Below, piece after piece: positions 1 through 6,933 of a stretch of DNA of 17,127 nucleotides. The notes under the pieces were generated by a model. That model searched no databases and was not told the origin of the DNA. It saw nothing but the letters and a program-made list of their open reading frames with translations. A program made the translations under genes and the position numbers. Every line of letters begins with the position of its first letter. Within the stretch, counting starts at the first letter, position 1. The stretch is from an uncultured Pseudomonadota bacterium (lineage in GTDB: Bacteria; Lernaellota; Lernaellaia; Lernaellales; Lernaellaceae): assembly GCA_937967875.1 (NCBI GenBank), contig CALBTQ010000697.1:1-17127 (forward strand). The letters run 5' to 3'.

Positions 1-44
1 CACCGAGATCTACACTCTTTCCCTACACGACGCTCTTCCGATCT
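1..44 (+). other. Illumina TruSeq P5-side adapter (non-genomic)
   Basis: These 44 bases match the 3' part of the single-index TruSeq universal adapter, ending in CGCTCTTCCGATCT. This is library sequence left on the contig. Genomic sequence begins at 45, where the reading frame of ribosomal protein L9 becomes recognisable within one codon. Confidence 0.98.
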
Positions 45-340
45 GTCTGTACGGTTCGGTGACCGCGGCGATGATCGCCGAGAAGCTGGCCGAAGCCGGG
101 TTGGACATCGACAAGCGCAAGATCGTGCTGGTCGACCCGATCCGCACCACCGGCCTGTTCACCGTGCCGGTTAAAGTGCATGCTGAAATCACCAGCGAAG
201 TCAAAGTGTGGGTCAAAGCGGAAGAGTCCGACGAAGTCGCGCCGCCCGCGCCTGCCGCTACGCCCGTGCAGGAAAGCTCGCCGGTGAGCTTCGAAGACGA
301 CGAGCCCAAAGAAGAGACGCCGGAAGAATCCGCCGAATAG
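45..340 (+). CDS. rplI: 50S ribosomal protein L9, 3' part (5' end missing)
   Basis: L9 binds 23S rRNA in the large ribosomal subunit. Only the C-terminal domain is present. The frame opens at 47 with LYGSVT, the typical start of that domain, and continues with IAEKL, the DKRKIVL motif and VPVKVHAEI, all in family order; the codon before it is half adapter. The GTG at 59 is the Val of GSVT, not a start. After the normal end of the fold (about KVWVKAE) there is an unusual extension of roughly 40 residues rich in Glu, Asp, Pro and Ala, ending EESAE. The next gene is dnaB, 34 bases downstream, which is the common rplI-dnaB order. The missing N-terminal domain presumably lies beyond the contig edge. 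Confidence 0.95.
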
Positions 341-374
341 TCGCTTCCCCCTTCTCCAACGAAAGGAAGCGTGG

Positions 375-1760
375 ATGGTACGCCCGGTCGCCAAGTCGCC
401 CGACGCCGCCGTGGAGCGGCGGGTGCCGCCCCATAGCCAGGAAGCCGAAATGGCCGTCCTGGGCGGCGTCCTGCTGCGCAACGAGGCGCTCGACCAGGTG
501 CGCGACCTGCTGGATCCCGAGGACTTCTACCAACCCGCCCATCAACGGCTGTTCCGCTCGATGGCCGCGCTGTACGATCGCGGCGATCCGATCGATCCGA
601 TCACGCTGCGCCAGCACCTGAAGGAACAGAACTGGCTCGACGAGGTCGGCGGCAAGGAGTACATCGACCGCCTGCTCGACGAGGTGCACACCACCGCGAA
701 CATCGAGCAATACGCGCGGATCGTCGCCGACAAATCCACCCTGCGCCGGTTGCTCACCGCCACCTTCGAAATGCAGGCGATGGTCTACGAGGGCAAGGAC
801 GACCAGGGCGTCGACCTGGAAACCGCGCAGATCGTCGACCAGAGCCAGGCGAAGGTCTTCGACGTGGCGCGCGACGTGGTGCAGTCGCCCTACGAAGCGC
901 TGGAGGAGATCATTCACGCCTCGCTGGCCTTCGTCGACGAGCGCATGGCCTCGGGCGGCGCGCTGGCCGGTTACTCGACGGGCTTCAGCGATTTGGATCA
1001 CAAAACCAACGGCGTCAAACCCGGCGAGCTGATCATCGTCGCCGCGCGCCCGGCGATGGGCAAAACGTCGCTGGCCCTGAACATCGCCACCAACATTGCG
1101 GTCGCCGAGCGAAAGCCGGTGCTGCTCTTTTCGCTGGAAATGAGCGCGGCGCAACTGGGCCTGCGCCTGCTGTGCGCGCAGGCGCGCGTCAACCTCGGCT
1201 CGGTGCTCAAGGGCCACACCACCGAGGATCAATACCAGAAACTGGCCGAGGCGGCGGCGCTGCTGGCCGAAGCGCCGTTTTTCATCGACGATTCCGGCGG
1301 CACGACCACGACCTCGATCCGCTCGAAGGCGCGCCGGTTGCGCGCGGAACAGGGCGAGCTGGGCCTGGTGGTCATCGACTACATCCAGTTGCTGGGCTCC
1401 TCGCGGTTCTTCGACAGCCGCGAGCGCGAAATTTCGACGATGAGCCGCACGCTCAAGATGATGGCCAAGGAACTCAAGTGCCCGGTGCTGGCCCTCTCGC
1501 AGCTCAACCGCCAATTGGAAAACCGCCCCGACAAGCGCCCGCGCCCGTCGGACCTGCGCGAGTCCGGCGCGTTGGAACAGGACGCCGATATGATCCTGTT
1601 CATTTACCGCGATGTCGTCTACAACCAGGACACCGAAGAACCCGACGTCGCCGAGTTGATCATCGGCAAGCAGCGCAGCGGTCCGACCGGCACGGTCAAA
1701 CTGATCTTCCTCGACGAATACACCCGCTTCGAACAGTATGCCGGCGTCTCGGATTATTGA
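375..1760 (+). CDS. dnaB: Replicative DNA helicase DnaB
   Basis: DnaB is the hexameric ATP-driven helicase that unwinds DNA ahead of the replisome. The 461-residue length is normal. The N-terminal domain (about residues 18-120) carries the family's SQEAEMAVLGG and DFYQPAHQRLF blocks. The RecA-like C-terminal domain shows Walker A ARPAMGKT (224-231), SLEMS with the likely catalytic Glu255, Walker B LVVID followed by YIQLL (331-340), SDLRESGALEQDAD (392-405) and KQRSGPTG (432-439). No intein interrupts it, although DnaB is a common intein host. The ATG at 375 is preceded by the purine-rich Shine-Dalgarno stretch AAAGGAAG (362-369). It lies between rplI and lptF on one strand and is probably co-transcribed with rplI. 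Confidence 0.98.
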   Translation: MVRPVAKSPDAAVERRVPPHSQEAEMAVLGGVLLRNEALDQVRDLLDPEDFYQPAHQRLFRSMAALYDRGDPIDPITLRQHLKEQNWLDEVGGKEYIDRLLDEVHTTANIEQYARIVADKSTLRRLLTATFEMQAMVYEGKDDQGVDLETAQIVDQSQAKVFDVARDVVQSPYEALEEIIHASLAFVDERMASGGALAGYSTGFSDLDHKTNGVKPGELIIVAARPAMGKTSLALNIATNIAVAERKPVLLFSLEMSAAQLGLRLLCAQARVNLGSVLKGHTTEDQYQKLAEAAALLAEAPFFIDDSGGTTTTSIRSKARRLRAEQGELGLVVIDYIQLLGSSRFFDSREREISTMSRTLKMMAKELKCPVLALSQLNRQLENRPDKRPRPSDLRESGALEQDADMILFIYRDVVYNQDTEEPDVAELIIGKQRSGPTGTVKLIFLDEYTRFEQYAGVSDY

Positions 1761-1805
1761 TCGGCCCCTTTCGCGGCGCGGGCGAATGCACTACGATTCC
1801 CGCTA

Positions 1806-3011
1806 ATGAAGCGCACCCTGTTTCGTTACCTGCTGATGGAAGTGCTCGGGCCGTTTTTAATCGGCCTGGTGATCTTCACGTTCGTCCTGCTGATGTTCCA
1901 GATTCTCAAACTCACCGAACTGATCGTCAGTTACGGCGTAGGCCTGGGCGACGTCGGCCGCTTGCTGATGTACATCCTGCCGCCGTTTTTCGTCTTCACC
2001 GTGCCGATGAGTTTTCTGCTCGCGGTGCTCATGGCGATCAGCCGCATGTCCTCGGACAGCGAAATCACCGCGCTCAAGGCCGGCGGCATCAGCCTGTGGC
2101 AGTTGTACCCGCCGGTGCTCGCGCTGAGCCTGGTCGCCTCGCTGGCCTGCGCCTTCCTCGCGCTGGTCGGCGACCCGTGGGGCAAGCAGGGCTTCCGCAA
2201 CATGCTGCTGGAACTGGGACGCGAGAAGGCGACCATCGGCGTGGTCGAGCACGTCTTCAACGATTCGTTCAAGGACATGACGCTTTACGTGCATCACGTC
2301 GTGCCCGAGCAGGATCTGCTGGAGGGCATTTTCCTCGCCGACGAACGCGCCGCCGGCGAACCGTTGGTCGTCACCGCCAGCCGGGGCAAGCTCGGGCAGA
2401 GCCCGCGCGAGGCGACGCTGGCGATGGATCTGTTCGACGGCGCCATCCACCGCGTCGATCCGCAGGACAAAACGATCTACGAAACCGTGCGCTTCAAGCA
2501 ATATCGCCTCGAGGTCGACCTCGCCGAAGCGATGGGCAAGGATCAGCTTAAGCGCACCTACCTGGAAATGACCATGCCCGAGCTGCGCGCGCACATCGCC
2601 GAACTGCGCGCCAACGACGACGATTACGCGATGCGCCGCGCCTGGGTCGAATACCACCGCCGCTTCGCCTTCCCCTTCGCCTGCGTGGTCTTCGGCTTGA
2701 TCGCCCTGCCCCTGGGAGTCAGTCCGCCACGCTCGGGCCGCAGCCGCGGCTTTTCGACCAGCATCATCGTGCTGTGCGCGTTTTACCTGCTGTTTCGCGC
2801 GGGCGAAAACCTCGGCTGGAAAGGCGTGCTGCATCCGATCGTCGCGATGTGGACGCCCCTGGCCGTCGGCGTCGCGCTGGGTCTGTATCTGCTGAAGAAA
2901 AAATCGGACGAATCGCCGATCTGGCTGCTGGACGTCGCACACTACGGCGCGCAACGCGCGACCAACTGGTTGCGCGCGAAACTGGGCCTGGACGGGGAGG
3001 AACGCTCGTGA
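1806..3011 (+). CDS. lptF: LPS export ABC transporter permease LptF (YjgP/YjgQ family)
   Basis: LptF is one of two inner-membrane permease subunits of the LptB2FG complex that extracts lipopolysaccharide and passes it to the LptC/A/D bridge. The protein has 401 residues. Three hydrophobic helices lie in the first 120 residues, a periplasmic jelly-roll domain in the middle (about 125-280), and three helices at the C-terminus. The family signature SSDSEITALKAGGIS is at 82-96. It is followed immediately by a second member of the same family, as is usual for lptF-lptG. The assignment of F to the first and G to the second gene rests on order and similarity by eye and could be swapped. The ATG at 1806 has only a weak Shine-Dalgarno (GGGCG). 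The stop overlaps the next start (GTGA). Confidence 0.9.
   Translation: MKRTLFRYLLMEVLGPFLIGLVIFTFVLLMFQILKLTELIVSYGVGLGDVGRLLMYILPPFFVFTVPMSFLLAVLMAISRMSSDSEITALKAGGISLWQLYPPVLALSLVASLACAFLALVGDPWGKQGFRNMLLELGREKATIGVVEHVFNDSFKDMTLYVHHVVPEQDLLEGIFLADERAAGEPLVVTASRGKLGQSPREATLAMDLFDGAIHRVDPQDKTIYETVRFKQYRLEVDLAEAMGKDQLKRTYLEMTMPELRAHIAELRANDDDYAMRRAWVEYHRRFAFPFACVVFGLIALPLGVSPPRSGRSRGFSTSIIVLCAFYLLFRAGENLGWKGVLHPIVAMWTPLAVGVALGLYLLKKKSDESPIWLLDVAHYGAQRATNWLRAKLGLDGEERS
2994..3000 (+). promoter_or_regulatory. Shine-Dalgarno site fixing the lptG GTG start
   Basis: GGGGAGG lies inside the last codons of lptF, seven bases before GTG 3008. It decides the lptG start against the much longer open frame and supports translational coupling of the pair. 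Confidence 0.7.
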
Positions 3012-4087
3012 AGGTGCTGACGCGCTACATCGCCGCCGAGTTCCTCAAGCTGTTCGCCTACTGCCTGTTCGGCCTGATCCTGGTTTATCTGCTGTTCGAC
3101 TTCATCGACCGCGCGGGGAACTTCTTCAAAAGCGATCCGCAGATGATCCACGTGCTGCTGTACTTCGTCTACAAGATTCCGACAATCATTTTCCAACTGG
3201 TGCCCGTGTCGGTGCTGCTGGGCACGCTGCTGACGCTGGCGTTGCTGTCCAAAAACAGCGAGATCACCGCGATGAAAGCCGGCGGCGTGGGCGTGCCGCG
3301 CATCGTCGCGCCGATCGTCGTGCTGGCCGTGCTGCTGTCGGGCGCGGCGTTCGCGATCAACGAGTTCGTCGTGCCGGTCGCGACCACGAAAATGAAGTAC
3401 GTGCAGAAGGTCCACATCAAAAAGCAGGAATGGCGCGTGAAAATCAAGAAGGTCAACCTGTGGTACAAGAGCCCCGGGGCGATCTATTTCATCCGCCGTT
3501 TCGAGCCGGAACTGATGCGGCTGGAAAACGTGACCATCTACCGCTTCAACGACGCCTTCGGCCTCCAGGAGCGGCTGGACGCCGACGCGGTGCAGTGGGT
3601 CAACGACAAGTGGGTGGCCGACCGGGGCACGCGGCGCACCTTTGCGAACGGCGCGCTGACCGCCGAGGCGCCCTTCGCCGACCTGGCGCTGACGCTGCCG
3701 GAAACGCCCGAGGACCTGAAGGTCTACCAGCGCGATCCGGAGCAGATGTCCTTCCGCGAGTTGCGCGCCTACGTCCACGAGTTGCGCGCCGAAGGCTACG
3801 ACATCCGCAAGTATGTGGTCGATCTGCACGGCAAGGTGAGCTTCGCGTTGATCAGCGTGGTGATGGCGCTGCTGGGCATCCCTTGGGCAATTCGCTCGGG
3901 GCGCGCGGGCGGCGTCGCCTTCGGCATCGGTGTGGCGGTGATCATCGGCGTGGGGTACTGGATCGTCCTGGGTCTGTCGCTGGCGCTGGGCCGCTCGGGA
4001 ACGCTGCCGCCGCTGCTGGCCGCCTGGGGGCCGCATGCGCTGTTCGGCATCGTCGGCATTATCGGCGTCTTCCGCGTGCGCTCGTAA
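3008..4087 (+). CDS. lptG: LPS export ABC transporter permease LptG (YjgP/YjgQ family)
   Basis: This is the partner of LptF in the LPS-extracting ABC transporter. The 359-residue protein has N-terminal membrane segments, the signature SKNSEITAMKAGGV (81-94), a central periplasmic beta-rich region (about 125-270) and three C-terminal helices. I chose GTG 3008 because a strong Shine-Dalgarno GGGGAGG (2994-3000) sits seven bases upstream, the start overlaps the lptF stop by four bases, and translation from here begins MKVLTRYIAAEFLK, a normal LptG N-terminus. The frame stays open to 2774, but that part lies within lptF and is not credible coding. The stop TAA (4085-4087) directly abuts the stop of the convergent gene on the other strand. 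Confidence 0.9.
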   Translation: MKVLTRYIAAEFLKLFAYCLFGLILVYLLFDFIDRAGNFFKSDPQMIHVLLYFVYKIPTIIFQLVPVSVLLGTLLTLALLSKNSEITAMKAGGVGVPRIVAPIVVLAVLLSGAAFAINEFVVPVATTKMKYVQKVHIKKQEWRVKIKKVNLWYKSPGAIYFIRRFEPELMRLENVTIYRFNDAFGLQERLDADAVQWVNDKWVADRGTRRTFANGALTAEAPFADLALTLPETPEDLKVYQRDPEQMSFRELRAYVHELRAEGYDIRKYVVDLHGKVSFALISVVMALLGIPWAIRSGRAGGVAFGIGVAVIIGVGYWIVLGLSLALGRSGTLPPLLAAWGPHALFGIVGIIGVFRVRS

Positions 4088-4549
4088 TCACTCGTCGAGC
4101 AGCCGCATAGGATACTCTTTCGCCCCGGCGCGCAACAGGTAGCCTTCTTCCCCATCGGGGTGAATCGCCTCGGCGAGTTGGTTCCACGCCTGCCGCGAAA
4201 AGCGGGCGCGGTGCAGCTTGTCCTTGACCAGACAGCGCGGCACGTTGCGCACGTCGACGCTCAACGTTTCGGGCGCGAGAAACTCGTACGATCCGTCGGT
4301 GAGCAGCAGTTGCACGCCCATCTCCAAATGCCGCACGCTGAGCACGACGAACGGACAATCGGCGATGCGCACCGGCACGCACAGGTTGTCGGCGCAGATG
4401 AAATACCCCTCGCCCCGCTTTTCCATCGACAGATACAGCAGCGCGATGATCCGCGGATGCGTGATCGTCACCTCCTGATGCCGCCATTGGCCGTCGATGT
4501 CGATCGACAAATCGAGCGCGGCCGGATCGAATCCCTGCGGCCAGCCCAT
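4088..4549 (-). CDS. DUF1285-like protein
   Basis: This 153-residue soluble protein has no signal peptide or membrane segment. By eye it resembles the DUF1285 family of unknown function. The N-terminal part has DIDGQWRHQEVTITHPRII (17-35) then GEGYFICAD and VPVRIADCPFVV (58-69), matching the family pattern of DGxW, a middle strand and an acidic/PF strand. The C-terminal part CLVKDKLHRARFSRQAW (106-122) matches its vRdgLxArxxRpxF region. Its ATG (4549-4547) shares one base with the purC stop (TGATG), so it is very probably translationally coupled to purC. It is convergent with lptG with no gap. The biochemical role is unknown, and I infer only that it is co-expressed with purC. Confidence 0.7.
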   Translation of the reverse strand: MGWPQGFDPAALDLSIDIDGQWRHQEVTITHPRIIALLYLSMEKRGEGYFICADNLCVPVRIADCPFVVLSVRHLEMGVQLLLTDGSYEFLAPETLSVDVRNVPRCLVKDKLHRARFSRQAWNQLAEAIHPDGEEGYLLRAGAKEYPMRLLDE

Positions 4550-5751
4550 CAGGCGATTCCGAACTCGGCGAAGGTCTTCATCACCTTGGGCAGCGACGGC
4601 GTCGCGCCGAACAGGCCGGTGCGGCACACCGCTTCGGTCAGGCCGATGAACATGTCGGCGACCGCGGCGTGGAACTTCGGGTCCATCTTCGGCGGCGGGC
4701 ACTTCAGATCCTCGCCGACGATCTTGGCCAGCGGCTTGTCGACCTGCTGCGCGATGTCCTTGGCGCGGTCCATGGCGGCAACGAACTTCGGCTCGTGCTT
4801 GCGGTAGTACTGGCGGATCGGCTCCTTGGAAATCTGCACGCCGCGCATGGTGAGGCGCAGCTCGTCGGGCGTGATCGCGTCGCCCAGGGTGATCGCGTCG
4901 GTGCGCAGAAATTCGAACTTGCCGTCCCACAGCGTCACCTTGGCCTTGGCGAACTCGTGCTTGAGGAACAACGCCAGCAGCAGCGTATAGTGCGTGACGG
5001 TCAGGAACTGCTCGTTGGACAGGCCGGCGATGTTCAGCGCCCATTCGTAGGGCAGATAGCGATCGGCGGGCTCGAGCTTGCTGAAGTACTCGACGACCGG
5101 CCGGCTCAGCATCTGGCCTTCGCGCGGCATTTTGTTCAGGCCGAGCTGCTTGTGGTAATCGGGTATGCGCTGCAGGCGCTTGGTCAGCGAACTGCCCTCC
5201 GGCATGCCGAAGCGGAACACGCACTCCAGCGGCACGAGAATGTTTTTCATCGCCGAGTGAATGTGGTTGTAGTTCCAGATGCGAACGCCGCCGAAGGGCA
5301 ACGGCTGCGGATGCACGATGTTCACCGCGGCGACCTCGATGACGTTGGACGGCTCGGTGAGCTTGTCGAGGGTGACGGTCTGCCCTTTGTGATTGAGAAT
5401 GCCGCGGTAGTGCGTCGGCATGCCCGCGCGCTTGAGCAGCTTGAGCGCTTTGGAGTTGAGCAACTCGTCGCGCAGTTGCGGCTGGCGCAGCGTGTTCCAC
5501 ACATCGGCCTTGGCCAATTCCTTCCAGGCGGCGGCGGAAGAAGCGCGCTCGAAAAAGTAAGCCGAGGAGATCGCGGCGGTCGCGCCCTTGCGCGGAATTT
5601 GGTCGGGCATCTTGCCGTAATCGAAAATCGAATAGTCGTCGGTGAACTCGAACAGCAGCACGCCGGGCTTGTTGGCCGTGACGGCTTTTTTCAGCCGCAG
5701 GTTTTTCACCGAACCGGTATAGATCGTTTTGAATTTGCTGACGTCGACCAT
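4549..5751 (-). CDS. purC: Phosphoribosylaminoimidazole-succinocarboxamide synthase (SAICAR synthetase), divergent long form
   Basis: PurC joins aspartate to CAIR with ATP in de novo purine synthesis in the cytoplasm. Family landmarks appear in order: IYTGSVKNLRL (10-20), matching the usual LYxGKvKdly start; FTDDYSIFDYGKMPDQIPRK (36-55), matching the ATP-site DRxSxFD..xxdxIPgKG block; VPLECVFR (173-180); DGKFEF (276-281); DAITPDELRL (291-300), matching DEixTPDssR; and SKEPIRQYYR (309-318). At 400 residues it is clearly longer than the usual 240-300. The extra length lies in the middle (about 60-130 and 195-260) and at the C-terminus. The ATG at 5751 has Shine-Dalgarno GGGGAG seven bases upstream. 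A sigma70-like promoter lies just upstream (5791-5819). No other purine gene is nearby. Confidence 0.85.
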   Translation of the reverse strand: MVDVSKFKTIYTGSVKNLRLKKAVTANKPGVLLFEFTDDYSIFDYGKMPDQIPRKGATAAISSAYFFERASSAAAWKELAKADVWNTLRQPQLRDELLNSKALKLLKRAGMPTHYRGILNHKGQTVTLDKLTEPSNVIEVAAVNIVHPQPLPFGGVRIWNYNHIHSAMKNILVPLECVFRFGMPEGSSLTKRLQRIPDYHKQLGLNKMPREGQMLSRPVVEYFSKLEPADRYLPYEWALNIAGLSNEQFLTVTHYTLLLALFLKHEFAKAKVTLWDGKFEFLRTDAITLGDAITPDELRLTMRGVQISKEPIRQYYRKHEPKFVAAMDRAKDIAQQVDKPLAKIVGEDLKCPPPKMDPKFHAAVADMFIGLTEAVCRTGLFGATPSLPKVMKTFAEFGIA

Positions 5752-5790
5752 CTTCGCACTCCCCGGAGGTTGATGATTTGAGGCGAAGAA

Positions 5791-5819
5791 GTTGTATCGT
5801 CAGCGTGGGTTTGTGTCAA
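5791..5819 (-). promoter_or_regulatory. Sigma70-like promoter for purC and the DUF1285-like gene
   Basis: Read on the minus strand, a perfect -35 TTGACA (5819-5814) is followed by 17 bases and a -10 TACAAC (5796-5791; four of six consensus). The predicted 5' leader is about 30 bases before the purC ATG. The stop codon TGA of the upstream CheB-like gene (5818-5816) lies inside the -35 box. This is the best-looking promoter I found in the window. Confidence 0.65.
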
Positions 5820-6850
5820 GCAAGGAGCTTTTCCAGATGGCGGCGCAGGGCAAAAGGCAGCATGGCGCCGGCCAGCATGCGCGTGTTGCCCGTCGGGGGC
5901 GCACCGGGCTGATTGTCGGGAAGCTGCACGAAGATCACGGAACCGGCGGCGGTGATTTCGTCCATGTGTTCGCATTCGAAAGCGGCATCCTGCCCCAACA
6001 TCACGCCGACGCTCTTTTTGCCGTATTCCTTGGCCACCGAGCGCAGCATTTGCGAGAAATCGGACTTGGCTTGCTGCTCGATTTCCTCGCCGACCACCGT
6101 CTTGTGATTCGCCCCGGCCGTCAACGGACGCAACGGCGGCGCGATCGCGACCGTATTCTCGTTCAGTTGCAGACCGGTGCTGGCGCGCACCAGGTGATAG
6201 GGGATCTCGCCGTCGAGCAGATCGAACGCCGCCTTGAATTTCTCGGCCGGGATGCGGTGACAAATCAGCAGCACGATGCCTTCCAGGCGCTTGAGCCCGC
6301 CGATCAACTTGATCAACTGGTGCGGGTCGCCGCCGTCCAGGCAAACCGCCACCGCCACGCGCGAGGCGATTCCGGTCGCCGGCAGCTTGTGTACCTGCGG
6401 GCGCGAAGCCAGGCCGGAATCGCGGCTTTTTTCCCGCTGCCGCCAGACCGTATGAGCGCTGCGGGTCACCGACGCGAGTTTGGTGCCCAGATGACGGAAA
6501 TAGCCGTCGCCCTGCGCCTTGCCCGGCATGGTTTTTTCCAGCACCTCGAAGGCGCCGGCTTTTTTCAGATAAGCGCTGTACCGCGGATCGTCCAGCAGGT
6601 CGGTGTAGACGAACACCGGCCGCTCCAACTGGTGGGCGATGCGGATGACCGAGGCCATTTCCTGTTTTTTGTCCTGCATGCTGACCAGGAACACGTCGGG
6701 CAGGTCCGCCGGCGTCAGCCCCGCGACCTGGGAAAAATCCAACGAACCTTCCAACAGGGAAATGTCGTCATGGTTGGTCAACGAGCGATTGATCAATCGA
6801 TAGACAACTTCCTTGTCGGTCACCACGCGCAGCTTCAATCCCGTCGGCAT
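5816..6850 (-). CDS. CheB-like protein (receiver plus methylesterase fold), both active sites apparently degenerate
   Basis: CheB normally demethylates chemoreceptors once its receiver domain is phosphorylated. This 344-residue protein has the same plan. A receiver-like domain (about 5-108) keeps one acidic residue (Asp12) and a late Lys (106), but where the phospho-accepting Asp should be it reads VFLVSMQD (Ser57). A CheB-like domain (about 163-344) keeps VAVCLDGGDPHQL, LLICHRIP, VAIAPP, SQMLRSVAKEYGKKSVGVML and AAGSVIFVQ in family order. By eye the catalytic Ser of GASTGG is Asp172 and the Asp of GMGxDG is Ala, while a His (198) remains. It is probably a non-catalytic signalling or scaffold protein. 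ATG 6850 is chosen; a TTG at 6862 is in frame, but a GGGGGG run lies just before the ATG. No other chemotaxis genes are present. Confidence 0.72.
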   Translation of the reverse strand: MPTGLKLRVVTDKEVVYRLINRSLTNHDDISLLEGSLDFSQVAGLTPADLPDVFLVSMQDKKQEMASVIRIAHQLERPVFVYTDLLDDPRYSAYLKKAGAFEVLEKTMPGKAQGDGYFRHLGTKLASVTRSAHTVWRQREKSRDSGLASRPQVHKLPATGIASRVAVAVCLDGGDPHQLIKLIGGLKRLEGIVLLICHRIPAEKFKAAFDLLDGEIPYHLVRASTGLQLNENTVAIAPPLRPLTAGANHKTVVGEEIEQQAKSDFSQMLRSVAKEYGKKSVGVMLGQDAAFECEHMDEITAAGSVIFVQLPDNQPGAPPTGNTRMLAGAMLPFALRRHLEKLLA

Positions 6851-6933
6851 CGTACCCCCCAAAAATCAATCGTCATCACGCACGATTGCCTCAATTCACA
6901 CAAATTAAATGTCGGATTGTGATTCGAAGTCCC
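6851..6933 (-). promoter_or_regulatory. AT-richer spacer, probable promoter region of the CheB-like gene
   Basis: This 83-base gap between two same-strand genes is AT-richer than its surroundings. It contains TTTAAT (minus strand, 6909-6904), a five-of-six match to a -10 box, but no convincing -35 at the right distance. No terminator hairpin is visible for the upstream glycosyltransferase gene. Confidence 0.25.

Noticed and set aside
10..481. Minus-strand open frames running into position 10-23 and 481
   Set aside because: They overlap rplI and dnaB, and their ends read [10 protein letters not shown] or DRKSVV, peptides produced by translating the sequencing adapter.
258..1514. A 418-codon minus-strand open frame over dnaB
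   Set aside because: It is an antisense shadow in GC-rich codons; the plus-strand DnaB has every family motif, and the minus protein is low-complexity (Arg/Ala/Gln-rich).
375..1760. Intein in DnaB
   Set aside because: The helicase motifs are continuous and the length is normal, so no insertion is present.
2774..3007. N-terminal extension of LptG into lptF
   Set aside because: The extension is Arg-rich shadow of lptF; the GTG at 3008 with a strong Shine-Dalgarno gives a normal LptG N-terminus.
4669..5781. A 370-codon plus-strand open frame opposite purC
   Set aside because: It has no recognisable domain or ribosome site, and it lies opposite clear PurC motifs.
5816..6850. Active chemotaxis methylesterase CheB
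   Set aside because: The phospho-acceptor Asp and, by eye, two of the three catalytic triad residues are missing, and no chemotaxis genes are adjacent.
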